A stretch of 64,000 bases of DNA from Shewanella carassii (lineage in GTDB: Bacteria; Pseudomonadota; Gammaproteobacteria; Enterobacterales; Shewanellaceae). The notes under the pieces are model-generated. The model searched no databases and was not told where the DNA came from. It saw only the letters and a program-made list of their open reading frames with translations. Positions 56,319 to 64,000 of this stretch are shown in pieces. Within the stretch, counting starts at the first letter, position 1, and every line of letters starts with the position of its first letter. A program made the position numbers and the translations under genes. Where the stretch lies: the NCBI RefSeq assembly GCF_002777975.1, contig NZ_NGVS01000023.1, positions 7,700 to 71,699 of the forward strand, given 5' to 3'.

Positions 56319-57593
56319 ATGGTTGGCGCGCTGGTCGGCGCGGGGCTGACGGCAACAGCCGTGTCCCGGCGGCCAAGCTCGTCAATTGCCAACTTAAGCA
56401 GTGGCAGCTCCATAAACCAATCGCCTATCAGCGCCCACCCTGTCGGTAAAATCTCCGCCAGTCAAAATCCCTCTCAGGTCAATGGTGTAAAGCCAAGCCC
56501 ATTAAACCCGAGCTCGGGAAATCAAAGCCCAGTCAATACAAGTTCAGTTAATCCAAGCCAGGTCAATTCAAGTTTGCACCAAGGTTCAGCTGCGCAACAT
56601 TCAGAGCCACAAACTGTAAAGCCGCCGCGGGAAGCACTAGTCAGTTTGACTAAAGGAGCCCTTGGGGCAGCAGCCTTGTCCAGCTCAGGCCATTGGCATG
56701 GAGAGGTTCAAGCATCGATGCCGCTCGCGGGGATATCGGCTCAAGCATCTGCCTTTTCCGGGCAAGGGGCTGACATTGCCGGCGGCCCTGCTATACCAGT
56801 AGCTTTAGCGGGAGAAGCACCTGAGGTTCCCGCTTTTAATGGCACAAATACTTCCGTCAACTCTATGGGTGGGGCAGAGCAGGCTTTTGGCAACACTTCC
56901 GGCAGCTCTTCGAGTCGCTCATCGAGCCAGGCTGGCAGCGAAGTAAAAGAAGGGGACGATGGTGCGGCTCGCCAGTCAGCCGGGGAGCCGAATAAGACAA
57001 GCGCCGCCGAACCCAAGTCGGATGAGGCGCAACAGAAACAGCAGCAGAACCGTGAGAGTCGTGAGCAACAGGCGCTTGAGCGGGAAATTGACTCCCTGAT
57101 GAAGCGCGATACCCAGGTGCGCTCCCATGAACAGGCTCATGCCGCGGTAGGCGGGATCCATGCCGGACAACCGGCATTTGAATTCGAGAAAGGACCCGAT
57201 GGCAAACGTTACGCGGTGGAAGGTGAAGTTCAGATTGATGTCTCTGTAGTGAACGGCGATCCGCTGGCGACCATGGCGAAAATGAAACAGGTCTATGCGG
57301 CGGCGATGGCACCTGTCGATCCCTCCATGGCCGATATCCGGGTCGCCGCCGAGGCGATGCGTAAATATAACCAGGCAAGAGAAGAGGCCGGAACCCAGAG
57401 ACTTGCCGCCGCACCAAAGCCTGAGCTGAGTCAAAACCTGTTGGGAGCCGCAGAACCGGCCGCTGAAAAGTCCGCGCCTTCCTTTGATCCCAAGGCTGGC
57501 GACTCTGCAAACTTCCCCATAGGCCTGTCTCGTTTGATGGGCGCCATAGCGCAGCAGTCAACTGCCTTGAATACAAAACCGTGGCCAGTTTAA
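56319..57593 (+). CDS. SprA-related (CJM1_0395-type) putative metalloprotease
   Basis: A 424-residue protein whose C-terminal half matches the SprA-related putative metalloprotease family. The zinc motif HExxH reads VRSHEQAHAAVGGIHAG near residue 270, followed by FEFEKGPDGKRYAVEGEVQIDVS and ATMAKMKQVYAAAMAPVDPSMADIRVAAEAMRKYNQAR. The N-terminal half is disordered S/N/P/Q-rich sequence with a 15-bp repeat array (56466-56585) and a short hydrophobic start (GALVGAGLTATAVS). Proteolytic activity has not been shown for the family. It is co-directional with the 84-residue rod-like gene. Confidence 0.8.
   Translation: MVGALVGAGLTATAVSRRPSSSIANLSSGSSINQSPISAHPVGKISASQNPSQVNGVKPSPLNPSSGNQSPVNTSSVNPSQVNSSLHQGSAAQHSEPQTVKPPREALVSLTKGALGAAALSSSGHWHGEVQASMPLAGISAQASAFSGQGADIAGGPAIPVALAGEAPEVPAFNGTNTSVNSMGGAEQAFGNTSGSSSSRSSSQAGSEVKEGDDGAARQSAGEPNKTSAAEPKSDEAQQKQQQNRESREQQALEREIDSLMKRDTQVRSHEQAHAAVGGIHAGQPAFEFEKGPDGKRYAVEGEVQIDVSVVNGDPLATMAKMKQVYAAAMAPVDPSMADIRVAAEAMRKYNQAREEAGTQRLAAAPKPELSQNLLGAAEPAAEKSAPSFDPKAGDSANFPIGLSRLMGAIAQQSTALNTKPWPV
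56466..56585 (+). repeat. 15-bp-period array in the metalloprotease gene
   Basis: Eight degenerate units in frame; the clearest six (56496-56585) encode SPLNP, SSGNQ, SPVNT, SSVNP, SQVNS and SLHQG. The phase is kept exactly for 120 bp. Confidence 0.82.
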
Positions 57594-57730
57594 CTTGACC
57601 ACTACAAGCAATTGTCGATCCCATATCCTGGCTGCCCGTTTACGGGCGGTAAGTAATCGTCATATGCAAATGTCAAACGCGATGTGCCTGTTAGGGCGCT
57701 GCTAGTAAGAAAGCCTTATAGGCGCATATG

Positions 57731-57754
57731 AAAAACCTCCGGCTGTGCCGGAGG
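57731..57754 (-). terminator. Intrinsic terminator of dacB
   Basis: CCTCCGGC (57736-57743) pairs with GCCGGAGG (57747-57754) around TGT. On the minus strand it is followed by TTTTT. It lies about 60 bp after the dacB stop codon. Confidence 0.85.
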
Positions 57755-57811
57755 ACATTTCTTATGGCTTTATTGCCGTTTTATGGAGGTAAGAGTTTTG
57801 AAGGTGCTTCA

Positions 57812-59350
57812 CTAACGGGCGCTGACATTAACTTCTGTCTGCGTTTTTTCCTGCTGTGTTGGTTTGGGCTTATCTTGCTCTTTTGCCGCCAGTTGGCCTT
57901 CTGCGTGGCTGTTTGCACGGTAATCTGTCAGCCCCTGCAGCAAAAGCGTGGCAAAGGGTGCGGCTTCAAGTTCCTTACTCTGGGGGCTCAAACCATTTTC
58001 CAGTATCACAAACAGGTATCTGGGCACTTGCTTGTCACCGTCATCGGTAACATAACCGGCCAGATTCACCACACCCTGCATGCTGCCTGTTTTGGCCCAG
58101 ACTCTGCCCTTAAGCGGTTTGTTTGCATAATGCTTACGGTACTTCAAGGTGCCGCTGTGGCCGGAAACCGGCAGTTTGTGCATCAACCATTGGTAATCTG
58201 GGGTATCGGCAATCAGACGCAGCAACTGCGCCAACTGCCTGGCATTGAGTAGGTTGTAACGTGATAGGCCTGAACCGTCTATCAGTTGAGCTCTTTCCAG
58301 CACTATGCCTTTTTCCGCCAGCACTTCCCTGATGGCCTTGGCACCGGCACTGAAACTGGCGCCATCACCATAATAGTGTTTACCCAGTTGTTTAAGCAGG
58401 CTGTCGGCAATCAGGTTGTCAGATTCCAGCAGCATGGTTTCCAACAGCTCGGGCAGGGTATCCGAGGCATGACTGGCCACCACCCTTGAGCTGGCCGGTA
58501 GCTGATTGGAGGTGAGTATCTTGCCTTTGATACTGAGTTTGCCCTTGATGATGCCGGCGACAGTGTCGATAGCATATTGGCCGGGGTCATTGACCGCCAG
58601 CGCCAGCGGTAATACCTGAGCGCCTGGGAAACAGCCACTGAAATGAAAGTGGTTACCGGGTAATCTAGCGAGTTGCAGTTCGCAAAAGCTCTGCTTGTAG
58701 CCCTTGTCGAAGATGGCGTTGGTGGTTAGCTTGACCGGCAGATAAACCGGCGCGGAAATTTTGGCCTTGTCCGAGGCGAGTGTGGGCTCGAGTTTGCCAT
58801 GAACACAGTTTTGGTTAATCACATAGCTGGAGACGGGGGCTGCGTAACAGATCCCCAAGTCATCCCATACCCAACCGGGTGCTCTAAGCTGCTCATGGGT
58901 TTCACCTATCAAGATAAGGTTACCCTGTACTTGGTTGATACCCGCTTCGGTGACACGCTTAAACAGCTCGATTAAATCCTGGCGCTTTAAGGTGGGATCG
59001 CCACTGAACAGCAGATAGAGATCGCCTTGAAGTACGCCATTTTTGGGCGAATTGGTACTGAGAATGCTGGTGTGATAACGAAACTCTTCTCCCAGCATTT
59101 CGGTGGCTGTTACCGCGGTTAGCAGCTTTTGGGTACTGGCCGGGATCATCAGGGTTTCGCTGTTGTGGCTCAGCAGCAGCTCGCCGCTTTGCAGATCTTC
59201 TATCCAGACGGCGGTTTGTGATGAGGCCGGAGTGATCAGAGTCAAAAGATCATCAAGGGAGGTATTATCGGCCTTCAAAGGGGAAGACAGCGCTATGGCG
59301 CTCAATAACAACAGTGGACGTGCCAAGCCCTGCAGGGACAGCTGTGGCAT
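57812..59350 (-). CDS. dacB: D-alanyl-D-alanine carboxypeptidase/endopeptidase DacB (PBP4)
   Basis: A 512-residue periplasmic class C penicillin-binding protein that trims or cleaves peptidoglycan crosslinks. The signal peptide core is LLLLSAIALSSPLKA (cleavage near residue 27). The SxxK motif is ASTQKLLTA near residue 72, SxN reads SDN near residue 312, and KTG is AKTGSMQG near residue 425. The domain insert between SxxK and SxN is typical of PBP4. A hydrophilic Q/K/E/P-rich tail (about 35 residues) follows the catalytic domain and is longer than in E. coli DacB (477 residues). Confidence 0.95.
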   Translation of the reverse strand: MPQLSLQGLARPLLLLSAIALSSPLKADNTSLDDLLTLITPASSQTAVWIEDLQSGELLLSHNSETLMIPASTQKLLTAVTATEMLGEEFRYHTSILSTNSPKNGVLQGDLYLLFSGDPTLKRQDLIELFKRVTEAGINQVQGNLILIGETHEQLRAPGWVWDDLGICYAAPVSSYVINQNCVHGKLEPTLASDKAKISAPVYLPVKLTTNAIFDKGYKQSFCELQLARLPGNHFHFSGCFPGAQVLPLALAVNDPGQYAIDTVAGIIKGKLSIKGKILTSNQLPASSRVVASHASDTLPELLETMLLESDNLIADSLLKQLGKHYYGDGASFSAGAKAIREVLAEKGIVLERAQLIDGSGLSRYNLLNARQLAQLLRLIADTPDYQWLMHKLPVSGHSGTLKYRKHYANKPLKGRVWAKTGSMQGVVNLAGYVTDDGDKQVPRYLFVILENGLSPQSKELEAAPFATLLLQGLTDYRANSHAEGQLAAKEQDKPKPTQQEKTQTEVNVSAR

Positions 59351-59401
59351 GGAAAAGCCTCCGGTTCCGTGAATGCTTTTGAGAGTATAACCTGCAGAGT
59401 C

Positions 59402-59566
59402 TTAGCTGTCGTCCTTGTCCATCAGTGCATAGAGTTTCAGTGTGACTATCAATACCAAACCGATAAACAGCGGCAGTACTAAAGGGCCGAGATAGGTTTT
59501 GAAGTGAAACAGAGCCCAGGCCGCGAGCAGGGTGCCGATAAGCGTTAACCAGAATTGTTTGTTCAT
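59402..59566 (-). CDS. Small two-helix membrane protein, unknown
   Basis: A 54-residue protein with two hydrophobic segments (FWLTLIGTLLAAWALFHF and LGPLVLPLFIGLVLIVTLKLYAL) and a charged end MDKDDS. Family not recognised. I chose the inner Met at 59566 because GGA lies five bases upstream and the hydrophobic helix follows directly; a Met seven codons earlier is possible. It is 51 bp upstream of dacB and could be co-transcribed. Confidence 0.55.
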   Translation of the reverse strand: MNKQFWLTLIGTLLAAWALFHFKTYLGPLVLPLFIGLVLIVTLKLYALMDKDDS

Positions 59567-59914
59567 TGTCGTCCAGTTTGAATTCATTGAGCACTAGGCT
59601 CAGGGGCATAATAGTGTATAAGGCGAAACCTGTAATAACAGGAGTCCCATTGCAAAAGCGTGATCTGGGTAGGTTTTACTCTTGTCGCGCTGTCGTCAGT
59701 ATCTATTTTGATACAAATTGCGTCGAAATCGTGAACCAATAGCGGCTGTTGGCGAGAAAAGGCTTGCCCGGGCCGGGACAAGTGGGTAATTTCTATTGCC
59801 TTATTCGCCCCGCAGCGGATCTTTGTCGATTGCGCCATCACAGGGGAAGGACATTTTGCCGGGAAACACAGGGAGCGAGTGGATTGCCGGAACATACAGT
59901 GACAGGAGGATACC
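59567..59914. other. 348-bp intergenic region upstream of pssA
   Basis: Divergent promoters must lie here. I recognise no known RNA. A weak inverted repeat GTATC-TATTTT-GATAC occurs near 59698. AGGAGGA precedes the pssA TTG start. Confidence 0.35.
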
Positions 59915-61228
59915 TTGCTGGATAAGCTGGGTGGAATTGCCATAGCGCCGGATGCATTGCACTGGCTGCTGACCCCAAGTAACTTCAAACAGACCTTGAT
60001 TGAGCGGATCCGTAACGCCAAAGAGGCTATCTATATTGCTGCACTCTATCTGGAAGACGATGAAGCCGGGCGTGAGATACTTGCCGAACTGTTGGCGGCC
60101 AAGGCTGCCAGACCCGAACTCGAAATCAAGGTGCTGGTCGATTTTCACCGCGCCCGCCGCGGCCTTATTGGCCATAAGGGCGATGGCGGCAACAACCTGA
60201 TGTACCGTCAGGTGATGGCGCAAGCGCAGCAGCGCTTCAACATTTATGGTGTGCCGGTGAAATCCCGCGAGTTTATGGGAGTACTGCACCTCAAGGGCTT
60301 TATTGTCGATGATGCCGTGATATACAGCGGCGCCAGCCTCAATAATATCTATCTGCAGCAGAAAGACAGATACCGTTTCGATCGCTACCATGTGTTGGAG
60401 TCGGCCGAGCTGGCTGCCAGCATGCGAGAGATGATTGACAGTGCCATTTTGAGCGACAAAGCGGTCAGTTGCCTGAGCTGTCCGGAAGAAGAGGAAGTGC
60501 TGCCGGAAAAAATTGATGTCAGAAGCTTTAAACAGCGACTGTCGGCGGCAAGCTATCAATTCAAGGGCGTTGAAGAGGGATTGCGGGTCACGCCGCTTTT
60601 GGGCCTTGGACGCAAGCGCAATCCGCTCAACAAGGCGGTACTCGCCATGGTGGAGGAGTCCAAGGAATCGCTTTTTATTTGCACGCCCTATTTTAACCCG
60701 CCCTATGCTTTGGTGCGGGCGCTGGTTAAACACCTGCGCAACGGCAAGCGTCTGGATATTCTGGTGGGTGACAAGACGGCCAATGACTTTTATATCCCAC
60801 CGGAGCAGGATTTTTCCACCATAGGTGCCTTGCCGTATCTCTATGAGCAGTCGCTGCGCAAGTTTGTCAAACGCCAGCAGTGGGCGGTGGATCAGGGGCT
60901 ACTCAATATCCATCTGTGGAAGCATGACAACAACAGTTATCACCTCAAAGGGGTGAGCATGGATGGTCGCAAACACCTGCTCACCGGCAGCAATCTCAAT
61001 CCGCGGGCTTGGGCCCTAGATCTGGAAAATGGTTTGCTGCTACATGATGACAAACAAGAGCTGGCCGAGTATTTTGCCAAAGAGCAGCAACATCTGCTGC
61101 TGCACAGCCAGCGTTTGTATCATTACAGCCAGATAGATACCTTGCAGAGTTACCCCAAGCCGGTAAAGAAAATCATGAACCGCATTCGCAGGCTCAAGGC
61201 CGACTTTCTGCTGCGGCGTATTCTCTGA
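59915..61228 (+). CDS. pssA: CDP-diacylglycerol-serine O-phosphatidyltransferase PssA
   Basis: A 437-residue phospholipase-D-superfamily enzyme that makes phosphatidylserine, precursor of phosphatidylethanolamine. Two HKD-type motifs are visible: HLKGFIVDDAVIYSGASLNN near residue 127, and HLKGVSMDGRKHLLTGSNLNPRAW near residue 345. There is no membrane helix, in line with the peripheral, ribosome-associated enzyme of E. coli. The start is TTG at 59915, supported by AGGAGGA four bases upstream; TTG may limit translation. A hairpin without U tract follows the stop codon. Confidence 0.95.
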   Translation: MLDKLGGIAIAPDALHWLLTPSNFKQTLIERIRNAKEAIYIAALYLEDDEAGREILAELLAAKAARPELEIKVLVDFHRARRGLIGHKGDGGNNLMYRQVMAQAQQRFNIYGVPVKSREFMGVLHLKGFIVDDAVIYSGASLNNIYLQQKDRYRFDRYHVLESAELAASMREMIDSAILSDKAVSCLSCPEEEEVLPEKIDVRSFKQRLSAASYQFKGVEEGLRVTPLLGLGRKRNPLNKAVLAMVEESKESLFICTPYFNPPYALVRALVKHLRNGKRLDILVGDKTANDFYIPPEQDFSTIGALPYLYEQSLRKFVKRQQWAVDQGLLNIHLWKHDNNSYHLKGVSMDGRKHLLTGSNLNPRAWALDLENGLLLHDDKQELAEYFAKEQQHLLLHSQRLYHYSQIDTLQSYPKPVKKIMNRIRRLKADFLLRRIL

Positions 61229-61229
61229 C

Positions 61230-61248
61230 AGCGCTTTCCCCAAGCGCT
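61230..61248 (+). terminator. Possible terminator hairpin after pssA
   Basis: AGCGCTT (61230-61236) pairs with AAGCGCT (61242-61248) around TCCCC, starting one base after the stop codon. No T run follows, so this is a weak call. Confidence 0.35.
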
Positions 61249-61289
61249 TGGCCGAATGAGAGCATGATTGCAGAACTTCATTCCGTTAT

Positions 61290-61324
61290 GGTTTAACCTT
61301 GGCTTATTCCGTCAAGGTTAAACC
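61290..61324. promoter_or_regulatory. 12-bp perfect inverted repeat upstream of the LysR gene
   Basis: GGTTTAACCTTG (61290-61301) and CAAGGTTAAACC (61313-61324) are perfect complements with an 11-bp spacer. They end 25 bp before the LysR start, and a third partial copy (CAAGGTG) follows. LysR regulators often bind such dyads with T-N11-A spacing at their own promoters. Confidence 0.55.
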
Positions 61325-61348
61325 CCGCCAAGGTGAAACACAGCCAGA

Positions 61349-62284
61349 ATGAGTGATATCGTCCGCTTATCCCGCATCAATTTCCGTCATCTTCTGGTGC
61401 TCAGACAACTGCTGGAACAGCAAAGCGTCACCCAGGCGGCCACGCGTCTGTGTTTGAGCCCTTCGGCGGTCAGCAAAATACTCTCCCAGCTCAGGGATTG
61501 CCTCGACGATGAGCTCTTCTACCGTCAGGGGAATCAGCTGTTGCCGACTGCCAAGGCCAAACGACTCGGGCCGGTTATCAGCGCCATGCTCAGAGAGATG
61601 GATAACCTGTTTACCGAAGAGGGCTTTCGCCCGGAAAGATTTCAAGGGCGGATGAATTTGGCGCTGAGGGAAAGCAGCTTCGAACTGCTTGCGAGCGCTA
61701 TCGCCAGCGTGCAGCAGCGGGCGCCGGGAATGACACTGGCGGTGCATGCCAAAGAGAGCACGGGGTTTCAATCCCTGTGTGAAGGACGGGTGGACTTGCT
61801 GGTTCTGCCTCACGACTTGGGGCAGCCGCCAACTGGCCGCAACGAACTGATTTGGGAGCGTTTGGCAGAGGACGAGATGTGTTGCCTGATGCGGGCCGAT
61901 CACCCGCTGGCGGCAAAAGAGCTGACGCTGGATGCCTATCTGAGCTTCGCCCATGTGGGCATTTTGGATGCCGATCTGCAGCAACCCTTTTTCGAGCAGT
62001 CATTGGCACAATTGAGCCGCAGGCGGAATCTGGCGATGGAAGTCGCCGACTTCGGCGCCGCCGCCAGTATCTGTCGTCACTCGGACTTGCTGTTTACCTG
62101 CTCGGCGCTGTGGGCTTCAATGGCGGCGCAGGCAAGCGGCATGGTGGTTAAGCCATTGCCCTTTGCCTATGGCAAGGTGGGCTATAGCATGGTGCATCAT
62201 CAAAGTGGCAGCCGGGATCCGGCGCTGCAATGGCTAAAAGCGACCCTGCTCAGTGGCTTTAAGCAGTTCATCAGCCAAGGTTAA
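61349..62284 (+). CDS. LysR-family transcriptional regulator
   Basis: A 311-residue LysR-type regulator. The N-terminal winged helix-turn-helix reads FRHLLVLRQLLEQQSVTQAATRLCLSPSAVSKILSQLRDCLDDELFYRQGN (about residues 11-60). The rest is a periplasmic-binding-protein-like effector domain (MNLALRESSFELLASAIASV onward). The ligand is unknown. A perfect 24-bp dyad upstream suggests self-binding. The last 14 bp overlap the convergent yjjW gene, so regulation of yjjW-yjjI is possible but not shown. Confidence 0.88.
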   Translation: MSDIVRLSRINFRHLLVLRQLLEQQSVTQAATRLCLSPSAVSKILSQLRDCLDDELFYRQGNQLLPTAKAKRLGPVISAMLREMDNLFTEEGFRPERFQGRMNLALRESSFELLASAIASVQQRAPGMTLAVHAKESTGFQSLCEGRVDLLVLPHDLGQPPTGRNELIWERLAEDEMCCLMRADHPLAAKELTLDAYLSFAHVGILDADLQQPFFEQSLAQLSRRRNLAMEVADFGAAASICRHSDLLFTCSALWASMAAQASGMVVKPLPFAYGKVGYSMVHHQSGSRDPALQWLKATLLSGFKQFISQG

Positions 62285-63341
62285 CCGGTGGCAGACTGAT
62301 ATTGGCTATGCCGGCACGGCTGAGCGCCTTGGCCAGATCATTAATCTGCTGTTGGCTCGCCTTGGGCCAGCGCAAGGCCTCGCCTTTGACACCATGATGA
62401 TTGTAACCGTTTAGGCGTAGCCGCATCGGCTCACCCTTCAGCGCTTGCCGGCGTTGCAAGTCCAGCAAAAACGACGCCAGGGCGTCAAAGTGCTGCCAAT
62501 AATCACTCTTTCCGGGTACTTCCAGTAGCCTGACTTCCGCCAGTTTCCCTGCTTCGGCCAGCAGTTGCAGGCTCTGCTTGACCTTGATGTTGCCACGGCC
62601 TGTCAGTCGTCGGTGAGCCGGCTCATCCCAGGCTTTCAGGTCAACCATGGCGCCATCAAGCCAAGGGAGCAGACGTTGCCAACCACTTGCTCCCAGGCTG
62701 CCATTGGTATCCAAAAGGCAAGTCAGGTGTTTGAGCTCTGGGCTTTGTTTAATGGCCTTGAACAGGTTACTGACGAACTTCAGTTGCAAGCTGGCCTCTC
62801 CACCACTCAAGGTGATACCGCGGATAAAAGCTTGCTGCCTTTTAACCAGCGCCAACGCTTTTCCGACTGACAGGCGTTGGGTCTTGGGCTGGCTGCTCGA
62901 AGGGCAAACGCCGAGACAGGTGTCGCAGCCGATGCAGCTTGTACTATCCCAGGCAAGCCTGAGAGACGCCTTGTTATTTGGAACTGTTTGAGTGTCAGCC
63001 GCAGTTGATTTAAGGCTCAAGGCGCCTGCCGGGCAGTGCGCAATACACTCCTGGCAGGCATCACACAGAGTGATGGTTTCCGGATTATGGCAACCCGGGC
63101 AGCGAAAGTTACAACCCTGAAGGAAAAACACCATGCGATTGCCCGGGCCATCTACGGTCGAGAAGGGCAGCACCCTGGCGACTTCGGCACTGGCAACCTC
63201 GAAGCCCATAGCTAATGCCGAAGCATCGGTATCGCCGCTACTTAACTCACGGCTATTCGACTGACGCCCATTCAGCTTATAGCGATTAAGCTCAGAATGA
63301 TTGAACGGGCTATCAAACCCTCCCGGGGCTGCACTCTTCAT
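62271..63341 (-). CDS. yjjW: YjjW family glycyl-radical-enzyme activase
   Basis: A 356-residue radical-SAM activating enzyme. The cluster motif is GCNFRCPGCHNPE (CxxxCxxC) near residue 76, after LPFSTVDGPGNRMVFFLQ. Two added ferredoxin-type clusters follow: CDACQECIAHCPAG and CIGCDTCLGVCPSS. GITLSGGEASLQLKFVSNLF marks the SAM-binding segment. It should install the glycyl radical on YjjI, encoded 11 bp upstream in the same operon. The first ~45 residues, before MGFEVASAEVARVL, are absent from E. coli YjjW and contain a 15-bp repeat array; an internal start at that Met would remove it. The 63341 ATG has AAGGG eight bases upstream. Confidence 0.9.
   Translation of the reverse strand: MKSAAPGGFDSPFNHSELNRYKLNGRQSNSRELSSGDTDASALAMGFEVASAEVARVLPFSTVDGPGNRMVFFLQGCNFRCPGCHNPETITLCDACQECIAHCPAGALSLKSTAADTQTVPNNKASLRLAWDSTSCIGCDTCLGVCPSSSQPKTQRLSVGKALALVKRQQAFIRGITLSGGEASLQLKFVSNLFKAIKQSPELKHLTCLLDTNGSLGASGWQRLLPWLDGAMVDLKAWDEPAHRRLTGRGNIKVKQSLQLLAEAGKLAEVRLLEVPGKSDYWQHFDALASFLLDLQRRQALKGEPMRLRLNGYNHHGVKGEALRWPKASQQQINDLAKALSRAGIANISLPPVNLG
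63213..63302 (-). repeat. 15-bp-period array in the yjjW N-terminal extension
   Basis: Read on the minus strand, six degenerate 15-bp units encode NHSEL, NRYKL, NGRQS, NSREL, SSGDT and DASAL. It fills the N-terminal extension before the conserved radical-SAM domain. Confidence 0.65.
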
Positions 63342-63352
63342 AACTTGCGCCC

Positions 63353-64000
63353 TTACATTGGGGACTTGCCGGCGGCATGGAACTCGGCGCTCACTACCCG
63401 CGGTGCCCTTTGGGTCACGGCCGTGGTTTCACTGGCCTCTGTGCCCAGGAAGGTGGTGTTGGTACGTGAGCCTTGTTGCCGGTAACTGGCGATCTGCGAC
63501 TTTTTCACCATATAACCTGTGATGCGCACCAGATCGGTATCGGCGGTATTGGCGGTAAATTCACGAAAGCCGGCATCCAGCGCGCCGATACACAGCTCAA
63601 GCAGGGCTTCAGGATTGGCCTTGATGGTTTCATCCAGAGTCAGGATCTCGCTGATCCCGGAAGGATAGAAAGCGTGTTGCGGCGCCAGCGCCAACACATG
63701 AGTGACAGGGTCCGGCTCGTGGCCGTAGGCTATTCTGACTCCCGGAGTGGTGCCTTTGTCGATGGAAAGTCCCCCCTGGGCATGAAGTAAGGCGCGGCCA
63801 TTAAAGCCGAAACTGACTTGGGTCGTGGTCACTCTATCACTGAGCGCGCGGCTGATGGTTAAACCGAGCTCATTGGCCTGCTCGCTGTGACCATATTCGC
63901 CACTCATACCTGCCAGCTGCTGCAGATGATTGACGGCTTCGGCCATGGCATAGACGCCGAACATGGGCGCAAAGCGGGATTCGTCAATGAGGCCTTCTTT
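63353..64000 (-). CDS. yjjI: YjjI family glycyl radical enzyme, C-terminal part (cut by window end)
   Basis: The last ~215 residues of a YjjI-type glycyl radical enzyme; the frame stays open through base 64000. The glycyl-radical loop reads LVRITGYMVKKSQIAS near the C-terminus, with Gly in RITGY as the radical site (RVxGY in most homologues). GSRTNTTFLGTEA after it is typical of YjjI. The substrate of YjjI enzymes has been under debate, and none is inferred here. The gene is 11 bp upstream of yjjW, its activase; both should work only without oxygen. Confidence 0.87.
   Translation of the reverse strand, partial: KEGLIDESRFAPMFGVYAMAEAVNHLQQLAGMSGEYGHSEQANELGLTISRALSDRVTTTQVSFGFNGRALLHAQGGLSIDKGTTPGVRIAYGHEPDPVTHVLALAPQHAFYPSGISEILTLDETIKANPEALLELCIGALDAGFREFTANTADTDLVRITGYMVKKSQIASYRQQGSRTNTTFLGTEASETTAVTQRAPRVVSAEFHAAGKSPM

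Noticed and set aside
59801..60733. A 310-codon open frame antisense to pssA
   Set aside because: pssA has both HKD-type motifs on the other strand; the antisense frame is a shadow.

Overview
The window is bacterial chromosomal DNA from a Shewanella-like gammaproteobacterium. The basis is gene content and order: hexR-zwf-pgl-edd-eda with pykA, psrA-fadE, a kdnA-kdnB-kdsB block for the 8-amino-Kdo sugar typical of Shewanella lipopolysaccharide, and VC2046/SO_2500-type and DUF2897 small proteins. It is almost wholly coding. I found no insertion sequences, prophage or CRISPR array. The species was not determined.

Layout. 1-232: two identical tRNA-Tyr genes in a perfect 117-bp tandem repeat, with their promoter. 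0.36-6.3 kb: small conserved proteins, a GGDEF/EAL protein, YchJ and SmrA. 6.4-9.4 kb: psrA and a long-chain acyl-CoA dehydrogenase. 9.5-17.1 kb: pyruvate kinase, HexR and the Entner-Doudoroff operon, with HexR-like palindromes at the promoters. 17.2-25.4 kb: two small proteins, the Kdo8N operon, carbonic anhydrase, a hydrolase, and a yffB-dapE-vanY operon. 25.9-39.6 kb: Na+/H+ antiporter, bluB, adhE/ychE (with a further HexR-like site), fadE/yafJ (with PsrA-like and CRP-like sites), a DUF3108 protein, an ATL protein, def and an orphan histidine kinase. 39.6-45.7 kb: the SOS mutasome operon imuA-imuB-dnaE2 behind a perfect LexA box. 45.8-48.7 kb: a DTW protein, a TrhA/hemolysin III protein and a TonB-like unknown. 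48.9-55.9 kb: a TPP riboswitch and thiC-thiDEF-thiS-thiG-thiH, with ThiD, ThiE and ThiF fused in one polypeptide. 56-64 kb: a flagellin/rod-like small protein with a SprA-type metalloprotease, dacB, pssA, a LysR regulator and the glycyl-radical pair yjjW-yjjI, the last cut by the window end.

How the genes work together: HexR and PsrA plausibly switch carbon flow between sugar (Entner-Doudoroff, pyruvate kinase, AdhE) and fatty acids (two FadE-type dehydrogenases). The thi operon makes the thiazole and pyrimidine halves of thiamin and joins them under TPP control. The imu operon supplies damage-induced mutagenesis.

Most unusual signal: otherwise conserved proteins carry in-frame tandem repeats with a period of 15 bp (pentapeptides) or 12 bp (tetrapeptides), usually rich in Q, N, S, P and T, in loops, linkers or tails. 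They occur in the antiporter, ImuA (three arrays), ImuB (two), DnaE2, the DTW protein, the TonB-like protein, the ThiD-ThiE linker, the metalloprotease and the YjjW N-terminus. I know of no description of such a set of arrays; how they arise is open.
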